64,000 nt of DNA from Candidatus Symbiothrix dinenymphae (GTDB lineage: Bacteria; Bacteroidota; Bacteroidia; Bacteroidales; Azobacteroidaceae): positions 1 through 64,000 of the forward strand of contig BBRT01000280.1 of NCBI GenBank assembly GCA_001417715.1, given 5' to 3'. Shown here piece after piece: positions 32,851 to 42,600 of this stretch. Below the pieces are notes generated by a model. It did no database searches, had not been told where the DNA came from, and saw only the letters and a program-made list of their open reading frames with translations. Numbering within the stretch: the first letter of the stretch is position 1; each line of letters opens with the position of its first letter. The position numbers and the translations under genes were made by a program.

Positions 32851-35838
32851 ATGGCAAAAAATATAAACGTAATCAAGACCGAAGCGACGACCATAAGAGA
32901 TGAAGTTGTACCGGAACAAAATACCTCCTTAAGAATTGGAACGGTATTGCTTGACATTATAGATTGGGTTAACGACACTGTATGGGCAGGAGTTCAAACC
33001 ACGCTGAACTCTTGGGTATCATCTATACAGACGGCTATTAGCACTGCTAACACAGCAGCCACAACAGCCAACAATGCAGCAACTTACGCCACCAATAAAG
33101 CAAATGCCATTGATACGTCAGCTTCTTATGCTAATGCTGCCGGCGGTGCAGCTGCTAATGCCGCCATCAATGCCAATGCAGCGGCAGCAGAAGCCAGATC
33201 AGCCGCCAATAGTGCTAACAGCAAGATAAATGCTGCCAATTCAGCAGCTAATGCTGCTAATGCAGCAGCTAATGCTGCTAATGCAGCAGCTAATGCTGCT
33301 AATTCAGCCGCCATCAATGCCAATGCAGCGGCAAGTACAGCTAATGCTTCCGCTGCAAATGCTAACAGCAAAGCCGCTGCCGCTAATTCAGCGGCTAATG
33401 CTGCCAATGCTGCAGCTCAAAATGCCAACAATAAAGCAAATGCCATTGATACGTCAGCTTCTAATGCTAATGCGGCTGCCAATGCAGCTAATAATGCCGC
33501 CATCAATGCCAATGCCGCGACAAGTGCAGCTAATGCTTCCGCTGCAAATGCTAACAGTAAAGCCGATGCCGCTAATGCCGCGACAAGTGCAGCTAACACT
33601 GCTGCTACAAATGCCAACAGTAAAGCCGCCGACGCTAATGCCGCAACTGCCGCCGCAAATACAGCGACAGGTACAGCCAATGCCGCCGCTACAAATGCTA
33701 ATTCAGCGGCACAAACCGCTGTTGAAACAGCTAATTCAGCGGCACAAACCGCTGTTGAAACAGCTAATTCAGCGGCACAAACCGCTGTTGAAACAGCTAA
33801 TTCAGCGGCACAAACCGCTGTTGAAACAGCTAATTCAGCGGCACAAGAAGCTGTTAATACAGCTAATTCAGCAGCACAAGAAGCTGTTAATACAGCTAAT
33901 TCAGCAGCACAAGAAGCTGTTAATACGGCTAATTCAGCAGCACAAGCAGCTGTTTATGCGGCTAATTCAGCAGCACAAACCGCCAATGTCGCCGCTGAAA
34001 AAGCGAATATCAAAGCAAACCGCGCCGAAGAAGTCACCAATCAGATAGAAGAGGCGTTTGATTTTTACGCTAAAAACACGCTAAACAATGTATTCTATCT
34101 GTTCACAACCATGCCAGACCTAAACAAGGTAGAAAAATTCAACCACACTTTCTTCAACAAAAAAGGAGGTTTGTTGCGCGTTGCGACCTTAGTGTATGGC
34201 ACCGATAAACAAGGCAACCCTGCAACGGGCATCATATTGGCTATCGAAGATGACAGCGTGTATCTGAAAACCACCATGATAGGAATCCCCGAAGCCATTA
34301 TCAGCGCTACTCAATCGGTAGTTATTCCAAGTGGAGCGACCATCCCTGTTGTGATTGACGGGGCGGATGCCTCTGCCCGAACAATCGTTGAAGCCGTTGC
34401 CACTCGCGACGGTGTGAGCGTAGGCATCACAATCGACATTATCAACCACGACGGCAAACTCATTGCTATCGAAACCAAGCGGGTAAGTTCCGGTAACACA
34501 AACAACGGATTGACCGTAGCACCCCAATTGGTGGCAAACACGCTTCGACTTTCAGCGGATACGGCTTCAATAACATTTACCTACACTGTGAGGAATATCG
34601 TTGGCAATATGCCCGGCTCTTACAAGCCGGTTATCATCTCCGGCGGACAATCGAAGAAGATAAGTATTCCGAATTTGAGTACCAACATCCGTACATTGAT
34701 TGAGTATGTGGCTATTCATAACTGGGTGAGTGTTGGTGGAACAATTGATATTGTGAACGGCAGTGTGAGCGAAACCAGGCGCGTAACCGATGAAGACACC
34801 AACAACGGATTGGTGATTGCACCCACACTGACAGGCAATGCCATCACTGTATCTGCTGACGATGCCGGAGATATACTATTTGTTTACTCATTAGAAGCAC
34901 TTAATGAGCCTGTTGTGAATATTCCGGCCGGACAAATCGTAGCGGTGCCAATCGACAAGGCGGTTATCAGCAAGCGAAGCATCGTTCACTATATAGCCCG
35001 GCGCGATGGTGCAACCATTGGGGGAACACTTGAAATCATCTACAACAATGGCATACACCAGATTATTGAGAGCCGCATAAGTGACGGCGATTCGGAACTT
35101 GGGTTTGAAATTGAGCCTGCGTTAGTGGATGGTGCCATTGTGATTTCGGCAGACAACTCTTCGGCATCCGATTTGGAATTTATTTGCACAACTCAAAATT
35201 TGGTTGTGACAGCCACCCCCAACGAGCAGGTAGTTATTCCGCGCGGACAATCGCTCAGCATCAACATCCCTAATTCAGACCTGAGTGCACGCACGATTGT
35301 GGAATACGAGGCGACTCGCAACGGTGAGATTGTATTGGGAACGATTGATATTTTGAACGACAACGGCAAGCGCATCGCCATCGAAACCAAACGCACCGCT
35401 GAGGGCGACACAAACAACGGCTTGATAATTGAACCATTGCTGACGGGCGATTATCTCACCATGTCGGCTGATATGTCCGGCGATGACGATATATTATTGG
35501 ATTATACCGCTCGGAACATCGAAGACAGTCCCAATTCGCCGGTGCTCGTGTCTGCCGGAACATCGGAGCAAATCGCCATAGGAAATTCTGAAAACAGTGC
35601 GCGTACAGTAGTTGAGTACGCAGTTACACGCAGCGGCAAAACGATGGGCGGCACCATCCAAATTGTGAATGAATCCGGCACCTACAATGTGTTTGAAACC
35701 AAGCGCGTGAACGACGAAGATACCGACTTTGGCTTTGCAATCAGCGACACACTCGCAGGCGATGCAATCACCATTTCGGAAACAACAGGTGATTCGGATA
35801 TAGAATTTGTCTTTTATGTCGCAAATCAGGAAGCGTAA
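32851..35838 (+). CDS. Tail fibre with Ala/Asn-rich coiled coil and five beta repeats
   Basis: A 995-aa protein built from three parts. An N-terminal helical domain (1-60) probably attaches to the tail. A very Ala/Asn-rich stretch (about 60-380) includes 11-residue units such as ANSAAQTAVET, which suggest a long trimeric coiled coil. The C-terminal part (about 480-995) has five repeats of about 90-100 residues sharing the pattern ARTIVEY..TR.G..GGTI.I followed by ETKRV and a SAD segment. These would be beta domains and probably contact the host surface. Its own late promoter suggests high expression. Confidence 0.75.
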   Translation: MAKNINVIKTEATTIRDEVVPEQNTSLRIGTVLLDIIDWVNDTVWAGVQTTLNSWVSSIQTAISTANTAATTANNAATYATNKANAIDTSASYANAAGGAAANAAINANAAAAEARSAANSANSKINAANSAANAANAAANAANAAANAANSAAINANAAASTANASAANANSKAAAANSAANAANAAAQNANNKANAIDTSASNANAAANAANNAAINANAATSAANASAANANSKADAANAATSAANTAATNANSKAADANAATAAANTATGTANAAATNANSAAQTAVETANSAAQTAVETANSAAQTAVETANSAAQTAVETANSAAQEAVNTANSAAQEAVNTANSAAQEAVNTANSAAQAAVYAANSAAQTANVAAEKANIKANRAEEVTNQIEEAFDFYAKNTLNNVFYLFTTMPDLNKVEKFNHTFFNKKGGLLRVATLVYGTDKQGNPATGIILAIEDDSVYLKTTMIGIPEAIISATQSVVIPSGATIPVVIDGADASARTIVEAVATRDGVSVGITIDIINHDGKLIAIETKRVSSGNTNNGLTVAPQLVANTLRLSADTASITFTYTVRNIVGNMPGSYKPVIISGGQSKKISIPNLSTNIRTLIEYVAIHNWVSVGGTIDIVNGSVSETRRVTDEDTNNGLVIAPTLTGNAITVSADDAGDILFVYSLEALNEPVVNIPAGQIVAVPIDKAVISKRSIVHYIARRDGATIGGTLEIIYNNGIHQIIESRISDGDSELGFEIEPALVDGAIVISADNSSASDLEFICTTQNLVVTATPNEQVVIPRGQSLSINIPNSDLSARTIVEYEATRNGEIVLGTIDILNDNGKRIAIETKRTAEGDTNNGLIIEPLLTGDYLTMSADMSGDDDILLDYTARNIEDSPNSPVLVSAGTSEQIAIGNSENSARTVVEYAVTRSGKTMGGTIQIVNESGTYNVFETKRVNDEDTDFGFAISDTLAGDAITISETTGDSDIEFVFYVANQEA
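33697..33993 (+). repeat. 33-bp tandem repeat in the fibre gene, nine copies
   Basis: Unit gctaattcagcggcacaaac plus 13 more bases, encoding 11 residues. The first four copies are nearly identical, the next three share a variant (ANSAAQEAVNT), and the last two diverge. Identity between copies makes slippage or unequal recombination likely, changing fibre length in steps of 11 residues. Confidence 0.9.
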
Positions 35839-35868
35839 ATTTGCATAAAAATTTTAATTTATAAAAAT

Positions 35869-37458
35869 ATGAAAAAGAAAATGTGTTTTTTGATGCTTTT
35901 CAGCATCGCAGTGATTGGTTTAGTTGCGCAAAGCGCAAAAGTGGATTTACTTAGGTCGGGCAATAAGCCGCCTATATCGGTACAAATCAGAGGTGACTCT
36001 GCCTCATTAAATTTAGGGACATCCACAATCAGAGCCGTAGGTAGCAATCTGAATTTGAACGGCGTGAGTATCGACAACACCCTGTTGAAAGCGAGCGACA
36101 GTACGCAAACGCTTAATTCAAACGTGTCCGTTGCCGAAGGAAAACAAATTTTGTTCAACGACGGCAGCGTGGACGAAGCCTTAATCGGCTATCACGATTA
36201 TGGCGGTTGGACAGCGGTAGAAGTGGGAGCCGAAGAAAAGGGTTTAACGCTAAACACCTACAACCGAGGGGATGGAACTGTAAATGAAAACATCCTCGTA
36301 AATTACAAAAGCCACGATGGCACAGAGGGACAATATGTATTGCCCAAAAAGAGCCAAGTAGATAGTTTGGCAGTAGGAATCAATTACAACGCCGACAACA
36401 AATTAGTAACCTACCTATCCGGTGGCACTCCCGACACCACCCTCATCCCTGAAGCCAGCAGCACACAAAACGGATTGATGCCCGCCGCCAGCTTCAATCA
36501 AATAGATGCCAACACGCAGGCGATTGGTGCGCTTATAGGGGCGGTGAGTTATCTTCCGGCAAATGATTTTGGAAGTGCCACACCAACACAAGACACGCTG
36601 AACACTTATGCCTTGCAATACAGCAACCCAATCACAAACGCCTGTATCGTGCTGAACACAAACAATAACCACGAGTGGATTTACAATCTGTCAAACACCA
36701 CTTGGATAGACAACGGTATTGGTACGGTTAATCCGGCAACAAACACCTCATTAGGTATCGTGAAAGGCTCCACTGTTGGCAACAATGGCAAAGTTTTTGT
36801 TGAAAATGACGGCTCTATGTCTGTGATTGGGTTTGACGGCAAAGCAGACAAAGTGACAGCAACAGCCGGCAAAGGGCTTGCCACTATCAATTCGCAGGGG
36901 ATAACTACCGGTGTGAGTGCTATTGCTAATAGCGATTTGCCGAGTGATGTGCAGACTTCGCTGGGATTGGCTAATACTGCATACCAGAAGCCATCAACAG
37001 GTATTTTGTTTAATGACATGAGAAATTCTAATGTGACCTATAGTCATCCTACAAATTCAATAACCAAATATCTATTGATAAGCGGGTTTCCAAAAGCCCT
37101 ATATAAATTAACCCTTTTTAGCGGACTTTTTATGCCTTATGGGTATTTGAATCAGATATATGGTCACCGCTTAGAATTAACTATTAAAGATTCTGAAAAA
37201 GTTTTAGCCATATTAACCGGTCATGTTTCGGATATTGAATATATCCAATACATGTCAGGCACTTCTGACAATAAAATATTGATAAAATATAGCGGTGAAA
37301 ATCCAGTAGGCGTAGAATTGATTGACGCTAAATGTTGGGCATCGTTTGAATGGTCAAATAGAAATACTCCTGGATACACAATTTATCCGAATATAGTAAT
37401 CACTCAAGAGAGTGAAGTTCCAAGTGGTTGGACGGGTACGAATGTTCAAATAAACTAA
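35869..37458 (+). CDS. Fibre-like protein with an apparent Sec signal peptide
   Basis: A 529-aa protein. Residues 1-24 look like a Sec signal: MKKK, a hydrophobic core CFLMLFSIAVIGLVA, then QSA. The rest resembles a tail fibre, rich in Asn, Thr, Ser and Gly, with AGKGLATINSQGITTG and a C-terminal globular region. A signal peptide is unexpected on a virion part. Either it is exported to act outside the cell or at the envelope, or the N-terminus serves as a membrane anchor. It follows the main fibre gene by 30 bases. Confidence 0.7.
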   Translation: MKKKMCFLMLFSIAVIGLVAQSAKVDLLRSGNKPPISVQIRGDSASLNLGTSTIRAVGSNLNLNGVSIDNTLLKASDSTQTLNSNVSVAEGKQILFNDGSVDEALIGYHDYGGWTAVEVGAEEKGLTLNTYNRGDGTVNENILVNYKSHDGTEGQYVLPKKSQVDSLAVGINYNADNKLVTYLSGGTPDTTLIPEASSTQNGLMPAASFNQIDANTQAIGALIGAVSYLPANDFGSATPTQDTLNTYALQYSNPITNACIVLNTNNNHEWIYNLSNTTWIDNGIGTVNPATNTSLGIVKGSTVGNNGKVFVENDGSMSVIGFDGKADKVTATAGKGLATINSQGITTGVSAIANSDLPSDVQTSLGLANTAYQKPSTGILFNDMRNSNVTYSHPTNSITKYLLISGFPKALYKLTLFSGLFMPYGYLNQIYGHRLELTIKDSEKVLAILTGHVSDIEYIQYMSGTSDNKILIKYSGENPVGVELIDAKCWASFEWSNRNTPGYTIYPNIVITQESEVPSGWTGTNVQIN

Positions 37459-37461
37459 ATC

Positions 37462-37719
37462 ATGTTTGAAACCATCATCATAGCAGTAGCGACATCGTGC
37501 ATCCCGCTTGTTTTGAAATTTGGGATGAATAGGATGGAGAGGAATCAGAAGAAACTTCATCTGGATGTGAAGCGGTTGGAATTGCTTCACCTCATCGACC
37601 ATAATCCCAATAACGGCATATCTATTCATAAGGAATATGATGCGTATAAAGAGATGGGTGGAAACAGTTACATTGATGTTGTGTATTTGGATTGGTGTAA
37701 AAAGTTTGATAATAAATAA
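37462..37719 (+). CDS. Small membrane-anchored phage protein
   Basis: An 85-aa protein with an N-terminal hydrophobic segment (FETIIIAVATSCIPLVLKF) and a charged helical C-terminus. It lies at the start of the lysis gene group, so it may be a holin accessory or antiholin. Confidence 0.6.
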   Translation: MFETIIIAVATSCIPLVLKFGMNRMERNQKKLHLDVKRLELLHLIDHNPNNGISIHKEYDAYKEMGGNSYIDVVYLDWCKKFDNK

Positions 37720-37736
37720 TTAAAAATAATTAAGTT

Positions 37737-38042
37737 ATGGAAAATGTATTTGATTTTATTCAGCCGATTATTGCAGTGCTCGACAGCATCAATATCTATT
37801 ATTCGGTGGTGGTGGTGCTGTTTTCGAGTTGGCTCATCAAGGTGATACAGGGCGAAACGACTTTGCAAAAGCAGATGATTGTGTTTGGCGTTGCATTCGT
37901 TGCCGGTTGTTTCTTTTGGATAGCCGGCTGGATTACCGGCAAAGAGCTTGTGCTTTCGTTCACGGTGTCCGTTGCGCTGTATGAGTATGTTTTGAAGCAT
38001 ATTATGCGGGCGATTGGCAAATATAAGGAGGATAAGGAATGA
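37737..38042 (+). CDS. Candidate holin
   Basis: A 101-aa protein with three likely transmembrane segments (about 22-39, 47-66 and 69-88) and a charged end (IGKYKEDKE). Immediately followed, with a four-base overlap, by a peptidoglycan peptidase gene. Size, topology and coupling to the endolysin fit a phage holin. Confidence 0.7.
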   Translation: MENVFDFIQPIIAVLDSINIYYSVVVVLFSSWLIKVIQGETTLQKQMIVFGVAFVAGCFFWIAGWITGKELVLSFTVSVALYEYVLKHIMRAIGKYKEDKE

Positions 38043-38449
38043 AAATCACGGCTAATTTTGATTTGGAAGAGTTTGTGAAGTCGCCAACGGCTTCCCGATT
38101 GGGCATTGATAACACTCCGGGCGAAGCCATCACTGAAAACATCAAAAAGGTAATCACGGAAGTGATGCAGCCTATACGGGATTTGATTGGTGAGCCGGTA
38201 TATGTCAATAGTGGCTATCGGTGTCCGGCATTGAACGCAAAAGTGGGCGGAGTGAAAACATCCAAACATCTTCAAGGTTTGGCGTGCGACTTCACGCTTG
38301 GAAGTTGCGCGAAAAACAAAGCTGCTTTCAAAAAGATTGCGGCAATGGGATTGCAGTTTGACCAACTTATAGATGAGTATGATTATACTTGGATACATAT
38401 TAGTATATCAGAAACGCCTTACAGGCAACAAATTTTACATTTACGATGA
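38039..38449 (+). CDS. Endolysin, peptidase M15A type
   Basis: A 136-aa protein of the M15 (D-Ala-D-Ala carboxypeptidase / L-Ala-D-Glu endopeptidase) fold. Motifs: VNSGYRCPALNAKVGG, then SKHLQGLACDF (SxHxxGxAxD, two zinc ligands) and WIHISI (third ligand). No signal peptide, so it needs the upstream holin for release. It would cleave peptide bonds in peptidoglycan during lysis. Confidence 0.88.
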   Translation: MKITANFDLEEFVKSPTASRLGIDNTPGEAITENIKKVITEVMQPIRDLIGEPVYVNSGYRCPALNAKVGGVKTSKHLQGLACDFTLGSCAKNKAAFKKIAAMGLQFDQLIDEYDYTWIHISISETPYRQQILHLR

Positions 38450-38997
38450 AAAGAACAATTTATAGTGCGGTAGCCACTTTCTTCGTGCTACTATGGTTCA
38501 GTTCGTGCAAGACGGCACAAACGGAAGTGTTGAAAACAGACTACGAGGCTGTGAACAAAACAAAGGCAGACGTGACATCTGATGTGACGGCAACGAACGA
38601 CACAAAGTATGAACTCGAAAATCGGGTTGATTTTCTCCAAAATCAACTGACAGAGATTTGGCTGAAGCAAAACACAGTCACATTGCAGACCGATTACGAC
38701 ACGGAAAAGCCCATCGTGCCCGCAACAGGCAAGCCGCCCGTGAAAAGCGAAATCAGCACAAAAACAAGTAGCGAACTCTCGGAGGTGAAGCAAACCACCG
38801 ACCAACTCTGCCAACAATTAAGTATCACCATGGAGGAGGTGGACAGCATCAAAGCAGTGCTAAAAGATTTGAGCGATTACAATGAAAAAATAAGTGCGGA
38901 ATTAGAGCAAAAAGAGAGTTCTGTATTTTGGAGTTTTTCCATTGTGATTGCCGTACTTTCAATTGCAATGATTATTTACATAAAATTCAAAAAGTAA
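38446..38997 (+). CDS. Candidate unimolecular spanin (lipoprotein with C-terminal TM)
   Basis: A 183-aa protein with a lipoprotein signal (lipobox WFSSC, Cys21), a periplasmic coiled-coil region, and a C-terminal transmembrane helix (about 160-180, SFSIVIAVLSIAMIIYI) ending in KFKK. This places one end in the outer membrane and the other in the inner membrane, the architecture of u-spanins such as T1 gp11. It overlaps the endolysin gene by four bases. That is the expected position for a protein disrupting the outer membrane in the last step of lysis. Confidence 0.72.
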   Translation: MKRTIYSAVATFFVLLWFSSCKTAQTEVLKTDYEAVNKTKADVTSDVTATNDTKYELENRVDFLQNQLTEIWLKQNTVTLQTDYDTEKPIVPATGKPPVKSEISTKTSSELSEVKQTTDQLCQQLSITMEEVDSIKAVLKDLSDYNEKISAELEQKESSVFWSFSIVIAVLSIAMIIYIKFKK

Positions 38998-39590
38998 TGT
39001 ATTACGAATCACACAACAGTTTCACTTATTTATCGCCGCGCCAATGGTGGCTAAAGCCGTTCGCCATCTTCGCGAAGTGCCAATCGCTTGATTTCAAACA
39101 GCAGTACGCGGCTGGCGTGCGCTGCTACGATGTGAGGATACGCTTCGATGACTTTTGGAGACCCATCGTGTGCCACGGTATTGTAGAGTATCAATTTCCG
39201 AAAGGTGAGAATATCAATACTGCGCTTGCATGGTTAGCAGATGTGTCCGCAAAGGATGTTCAAATAGCCTTCCGGCTGGAGGAGCGTCGCGATGACGGCA
39301 CCGACTTCCAAGAACAACGCATGGTAGAGTTCGTCAAGCGCGTAATTGCCAAGCACGGCGACCGACTGCTTTTCGACAAAGTATATCGCCAACGCGATAT
39401 GACCATGATTTATGACCCGCAAAGCGCGACATTGCCCTACAAAACGTTTATCGACTTTGGCTCATATACTTACGAATGTAAGCCAAGTTGGTATGGTCAA
39501 TGTCTGCCAATCTTATATGCTTTAATCAATAATCGGAATCCGATTGATGAGAGTGTGTATCAGATGCGGATGATGGATTTTGTGAAATAA
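38997..39590 (+). CDS. PI-PLC-like phosphodiesterase domain protein
   Basis: A 197-aa protein with the start at 38997 (TAATG overlap). It has the order typical of PLC-like TIM-barrel phosphodiesterases: SHNSFTYLSP at the start with the first catalytic His, AAGVRCYDVRIRFDD with the conserved G-R-x-D, and IVCHGIVEYQF with the second His. No signal peptide is seen. Located between the lysis genes and the tape measure gene, it may act on membrane lipids during lysis or entry. The fold is plausible; the substrate is unknown. Confidence 0.65.
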   Translation: MYYESHNSFTYLSPRQWWLKPFAIFAKCQSLDFKQQYAAGVRCYDVRIRFDDFWRPIVCHGIVEYQFPKGENINTALAWLADVSAKDVQIAFRLEERRDDGTDFQEQRMVEFVKRVIAKHGDRLLFDKVYRQRDMTMIYDPQSATLPYKTFIDFGSYTYECKPSWYGQCLPILYALINNRNPIDESVYQMRMMDFVK

Positions 39591-39605
39591 CTATAACTCA
39601 CAAAA

Positions 39606-42600
39606 ATGGCATCACAGCAAGAAACAGCAGTCCTAACCGTCCTGCTTAACGGACAAGCCGCCCAGTCGGAAATTGACGTCTTGACGAAAAAAGCCGACAG
39701 CCTGCGCGATGCCATCACTAAAGCCGCCAAAGACGGCAACACCGCCTTAGCACAATCCCTGCGCAAAGAACTGTCCGAAAATGTCAAAACCACCCAAGCC
39801 TTGCAGCGCGGCGTGGTGGACGTGGGCAAAGTGCTCAATAACCTGTCCACGGCTAAGCCCAAAGAACTCCGCGCTACGCTTTTGCAACTCAATAAGCAGC
39901 TGCAGTTTTCCGACCTCAAACGCGGCTCCGCAGAGTGGAACCAATTGCAAGCCAACATCCAGCGTGTGAAACTTGAAATGAAAACCATCTCTGCCGAATC
40001 GCAAATTGCCGAATCACGCCTTACCCGTTTATCCAATGGCTTTAACAAATATTTCAGTATGGCTGCTACCGGAGTGGCAGCCATCACCGGATTGTCTATG
40101 ACCTTCCGGAAACTCGCCGAAGATGTAGCCAAAATGGACGACACGTATGCCGATGTGATGAAAACAACCGGCTTAACGCACGAGCAAGTCAAAGACCTGA
40201 ACGAAGAATTTAAAAAACTCGATACGCGCACATCGCGCGAAGAGTTGAACAATCTGGCGCGTGATGCCGGTAAATTGGGCATCACCGGCAAAAAAGACAT
40301 CCTCGATTTTGTAGAAGCCGGTAACCAAATCAACGTCGCCTTGGGCGAAGATTTGGGCGAAGGTGCTATCAAAAACATTGGCAAACTCACGGAAGTTTAC
40401 AAGCAATCGACACAGGAACTCGACAAATTAGACCTCAAGGGAAAAATGCTCTCCATCGGTTCGGCAATCAATCAGCTGGGGCAATCATCCACCGCATCCG
40501 AATCCTATCTCGTGGACTTTTCGCAACGACTTGGAGGTGTTGCTTCGCAGGCAGGCATTTCCATTCAAAACATCCTGGGCTACGCATCCGCGCTTGACCA
40601 ATCCGGACAGAAGGTAGAAATGTCCGCTACAGCTTTGCAAGGCTTCATTATGAAACTGATGGGCGACCCGGCAAAATTTGCAAAAATAGCCGGATTGGAA
40701 GTGAGCAAATTTACAGAATTGCTGAAAACAGACACCAACCAAGCCATTTTGACCGTTTTGGATGCCCTTTCGAAAAAAGGAGGTTTACAACAGTTAATAC
40801 CCATATTCAAAGATATGCACCTTGACGGTGCACGTGCCGTTGGCGTATTATCTTCGCTTGCAACCAACATCAGCATGGTGACGGAAGCTCAAGACATATC
40901 CAACAAATCATTTGCCGAAGCCACCAGCCTCACAAACGAGTACAACGTCAAGAACGAAAACCTGATGGCAAAGCTCGAAAAAGCCCGCAAAAACTTCAAA
41001 GACATCTCAATGGCATTGGGCGAAAAACTAAACCCCATCCTATTGCACAGCACCAACCTCACATCAACGATTATCCGCGTGCTGTCATCGTCAATTGATT
41101 TTTTCTCCAAATACGGCGGCGCAATCGTGAAAACAGCAGCGGTGTTAGCCGCCTACACCCTTGTAATGAAGGCATATATCATTGAACAAAAATTGATGGC
41201 ATTTTGGAACAACACCCTGATAGCCGGATGCAAAAAACTTTGGGCAACGATGGCAGCAAATCCGTGGGGTGCCGTGCTCGTGCTTGCAACTGCCCTCTAC
41301 CAAGTTTACAAGGCAATCAATTCCGAAATGTCCACAATGGAAAAAAAGCAAAAGGCATTGAACGACGTGAATTTAACCGCCAATAAAAACATATCTGAAC
41401 AAAAATGGCAGCTGGAGCAATTACTCAAAACTGCACGGGATGAAACAAAGTCGAAAGATGAACGGTTGGCTGCCGTTAAACGCCTGAATGACCTCTCTCC
41501 TGAACATCTGGGCAACCTCAAATTAGAAGAAATTAACACTGAAAAAGCCAAAACAGCTGTTGACAATTATGTTAAAAGCCTTTTGGATGCTGCAATTGCA
41601 CAAGCAGCGTATGACAAAATCGTAGAACTAAACAAGCAAAAATTAGACTTGCAGGCAAAAGACAGTAAATCCATCTATGACGATAATACCAACATCTTCC
41701 AAAAATTTGCAGCCGGATTCTCACACGGATTTATGGGATTATTTGGAGCCGAACAAGCCATTTATGATAAAGCATGGGCAAAACACAAAAAAACCATCAC
41801 GGACATTGATGCCCAAATATTATCTTTAGCAGAGATAAGCAAAAACAATACATCAACCATCAAAGGTGACGGCACGGCGGAAACCACTATAACAGGCGGC
41901 GAAGACCTTGATGAAAAAGCCGCAAAAAAAGCACTCGCTGCCAAACTGAAAGCAATTGAAACGGAAGCAGCCAAACAGCGAATCGTTGCGATGCAATCAT
42001 ACAAAGACAAAAAGTCTTACGAAGAAGAACTGCTACGCATCGAACGGGAAATGCTATCAAAAAAGCAATTGCTTTACCAAAAAGGTTCAAACGAATACGT
42101 CAAGTATGAGGAAGAAATAGAAAAGGTAACCCTTGATGCCAAACAAAAAGCCGAGAAAATAGAATTGGACCGGCAGGCAAAAATAAAAGCCCTCATTGCA
42201 AAATACAACAAAGAAGCCGCTAAAACAGATGCTCAAAAAAAGGCTGAAGAATTGAAAACCCTGAACGATTTATTTACTGAAGAATTGCGGACAACGGAGC
42301 AATACTATATTCTCAAACAAGCAATAGAAGACAAATACGACCCCGAAAAGAAAAAGAACAAGGAAGCCGCCGAGCAATTAGTCAAAGACAACCCAAACCA
42401 AACTCACAAAAAGAAAGACCTGAAAAGTTTGCTCGATGACGACAAACTCAGTTCCGGCGCAAAGGACACACTTATAAACGATTCGGAAGCCGCCGAACTT
42501 AAACAATTAGATGCGCTTCAATCGTTGCACAATGCCGAGATTGACGAGATACTCAATTACGAAGAACTCCGCACAGCGATTGCCCAAAAATACAACGACC

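Noticed and set aside
33697-33993. Regular 33-bp direct repeats resembling a CRISPR array
   Set aside because: The repeats are contiguous without spacers and encode 11-residue units in the frame of a long fibre gene.
33230-34048. Long open frame (272 codons) on the plus strand in a second frame of the fibre gene, and Ala-rich frames on the minus strand
   Set aside because: They are by-products of the low-complexity GCT/AAT repeat sequence.
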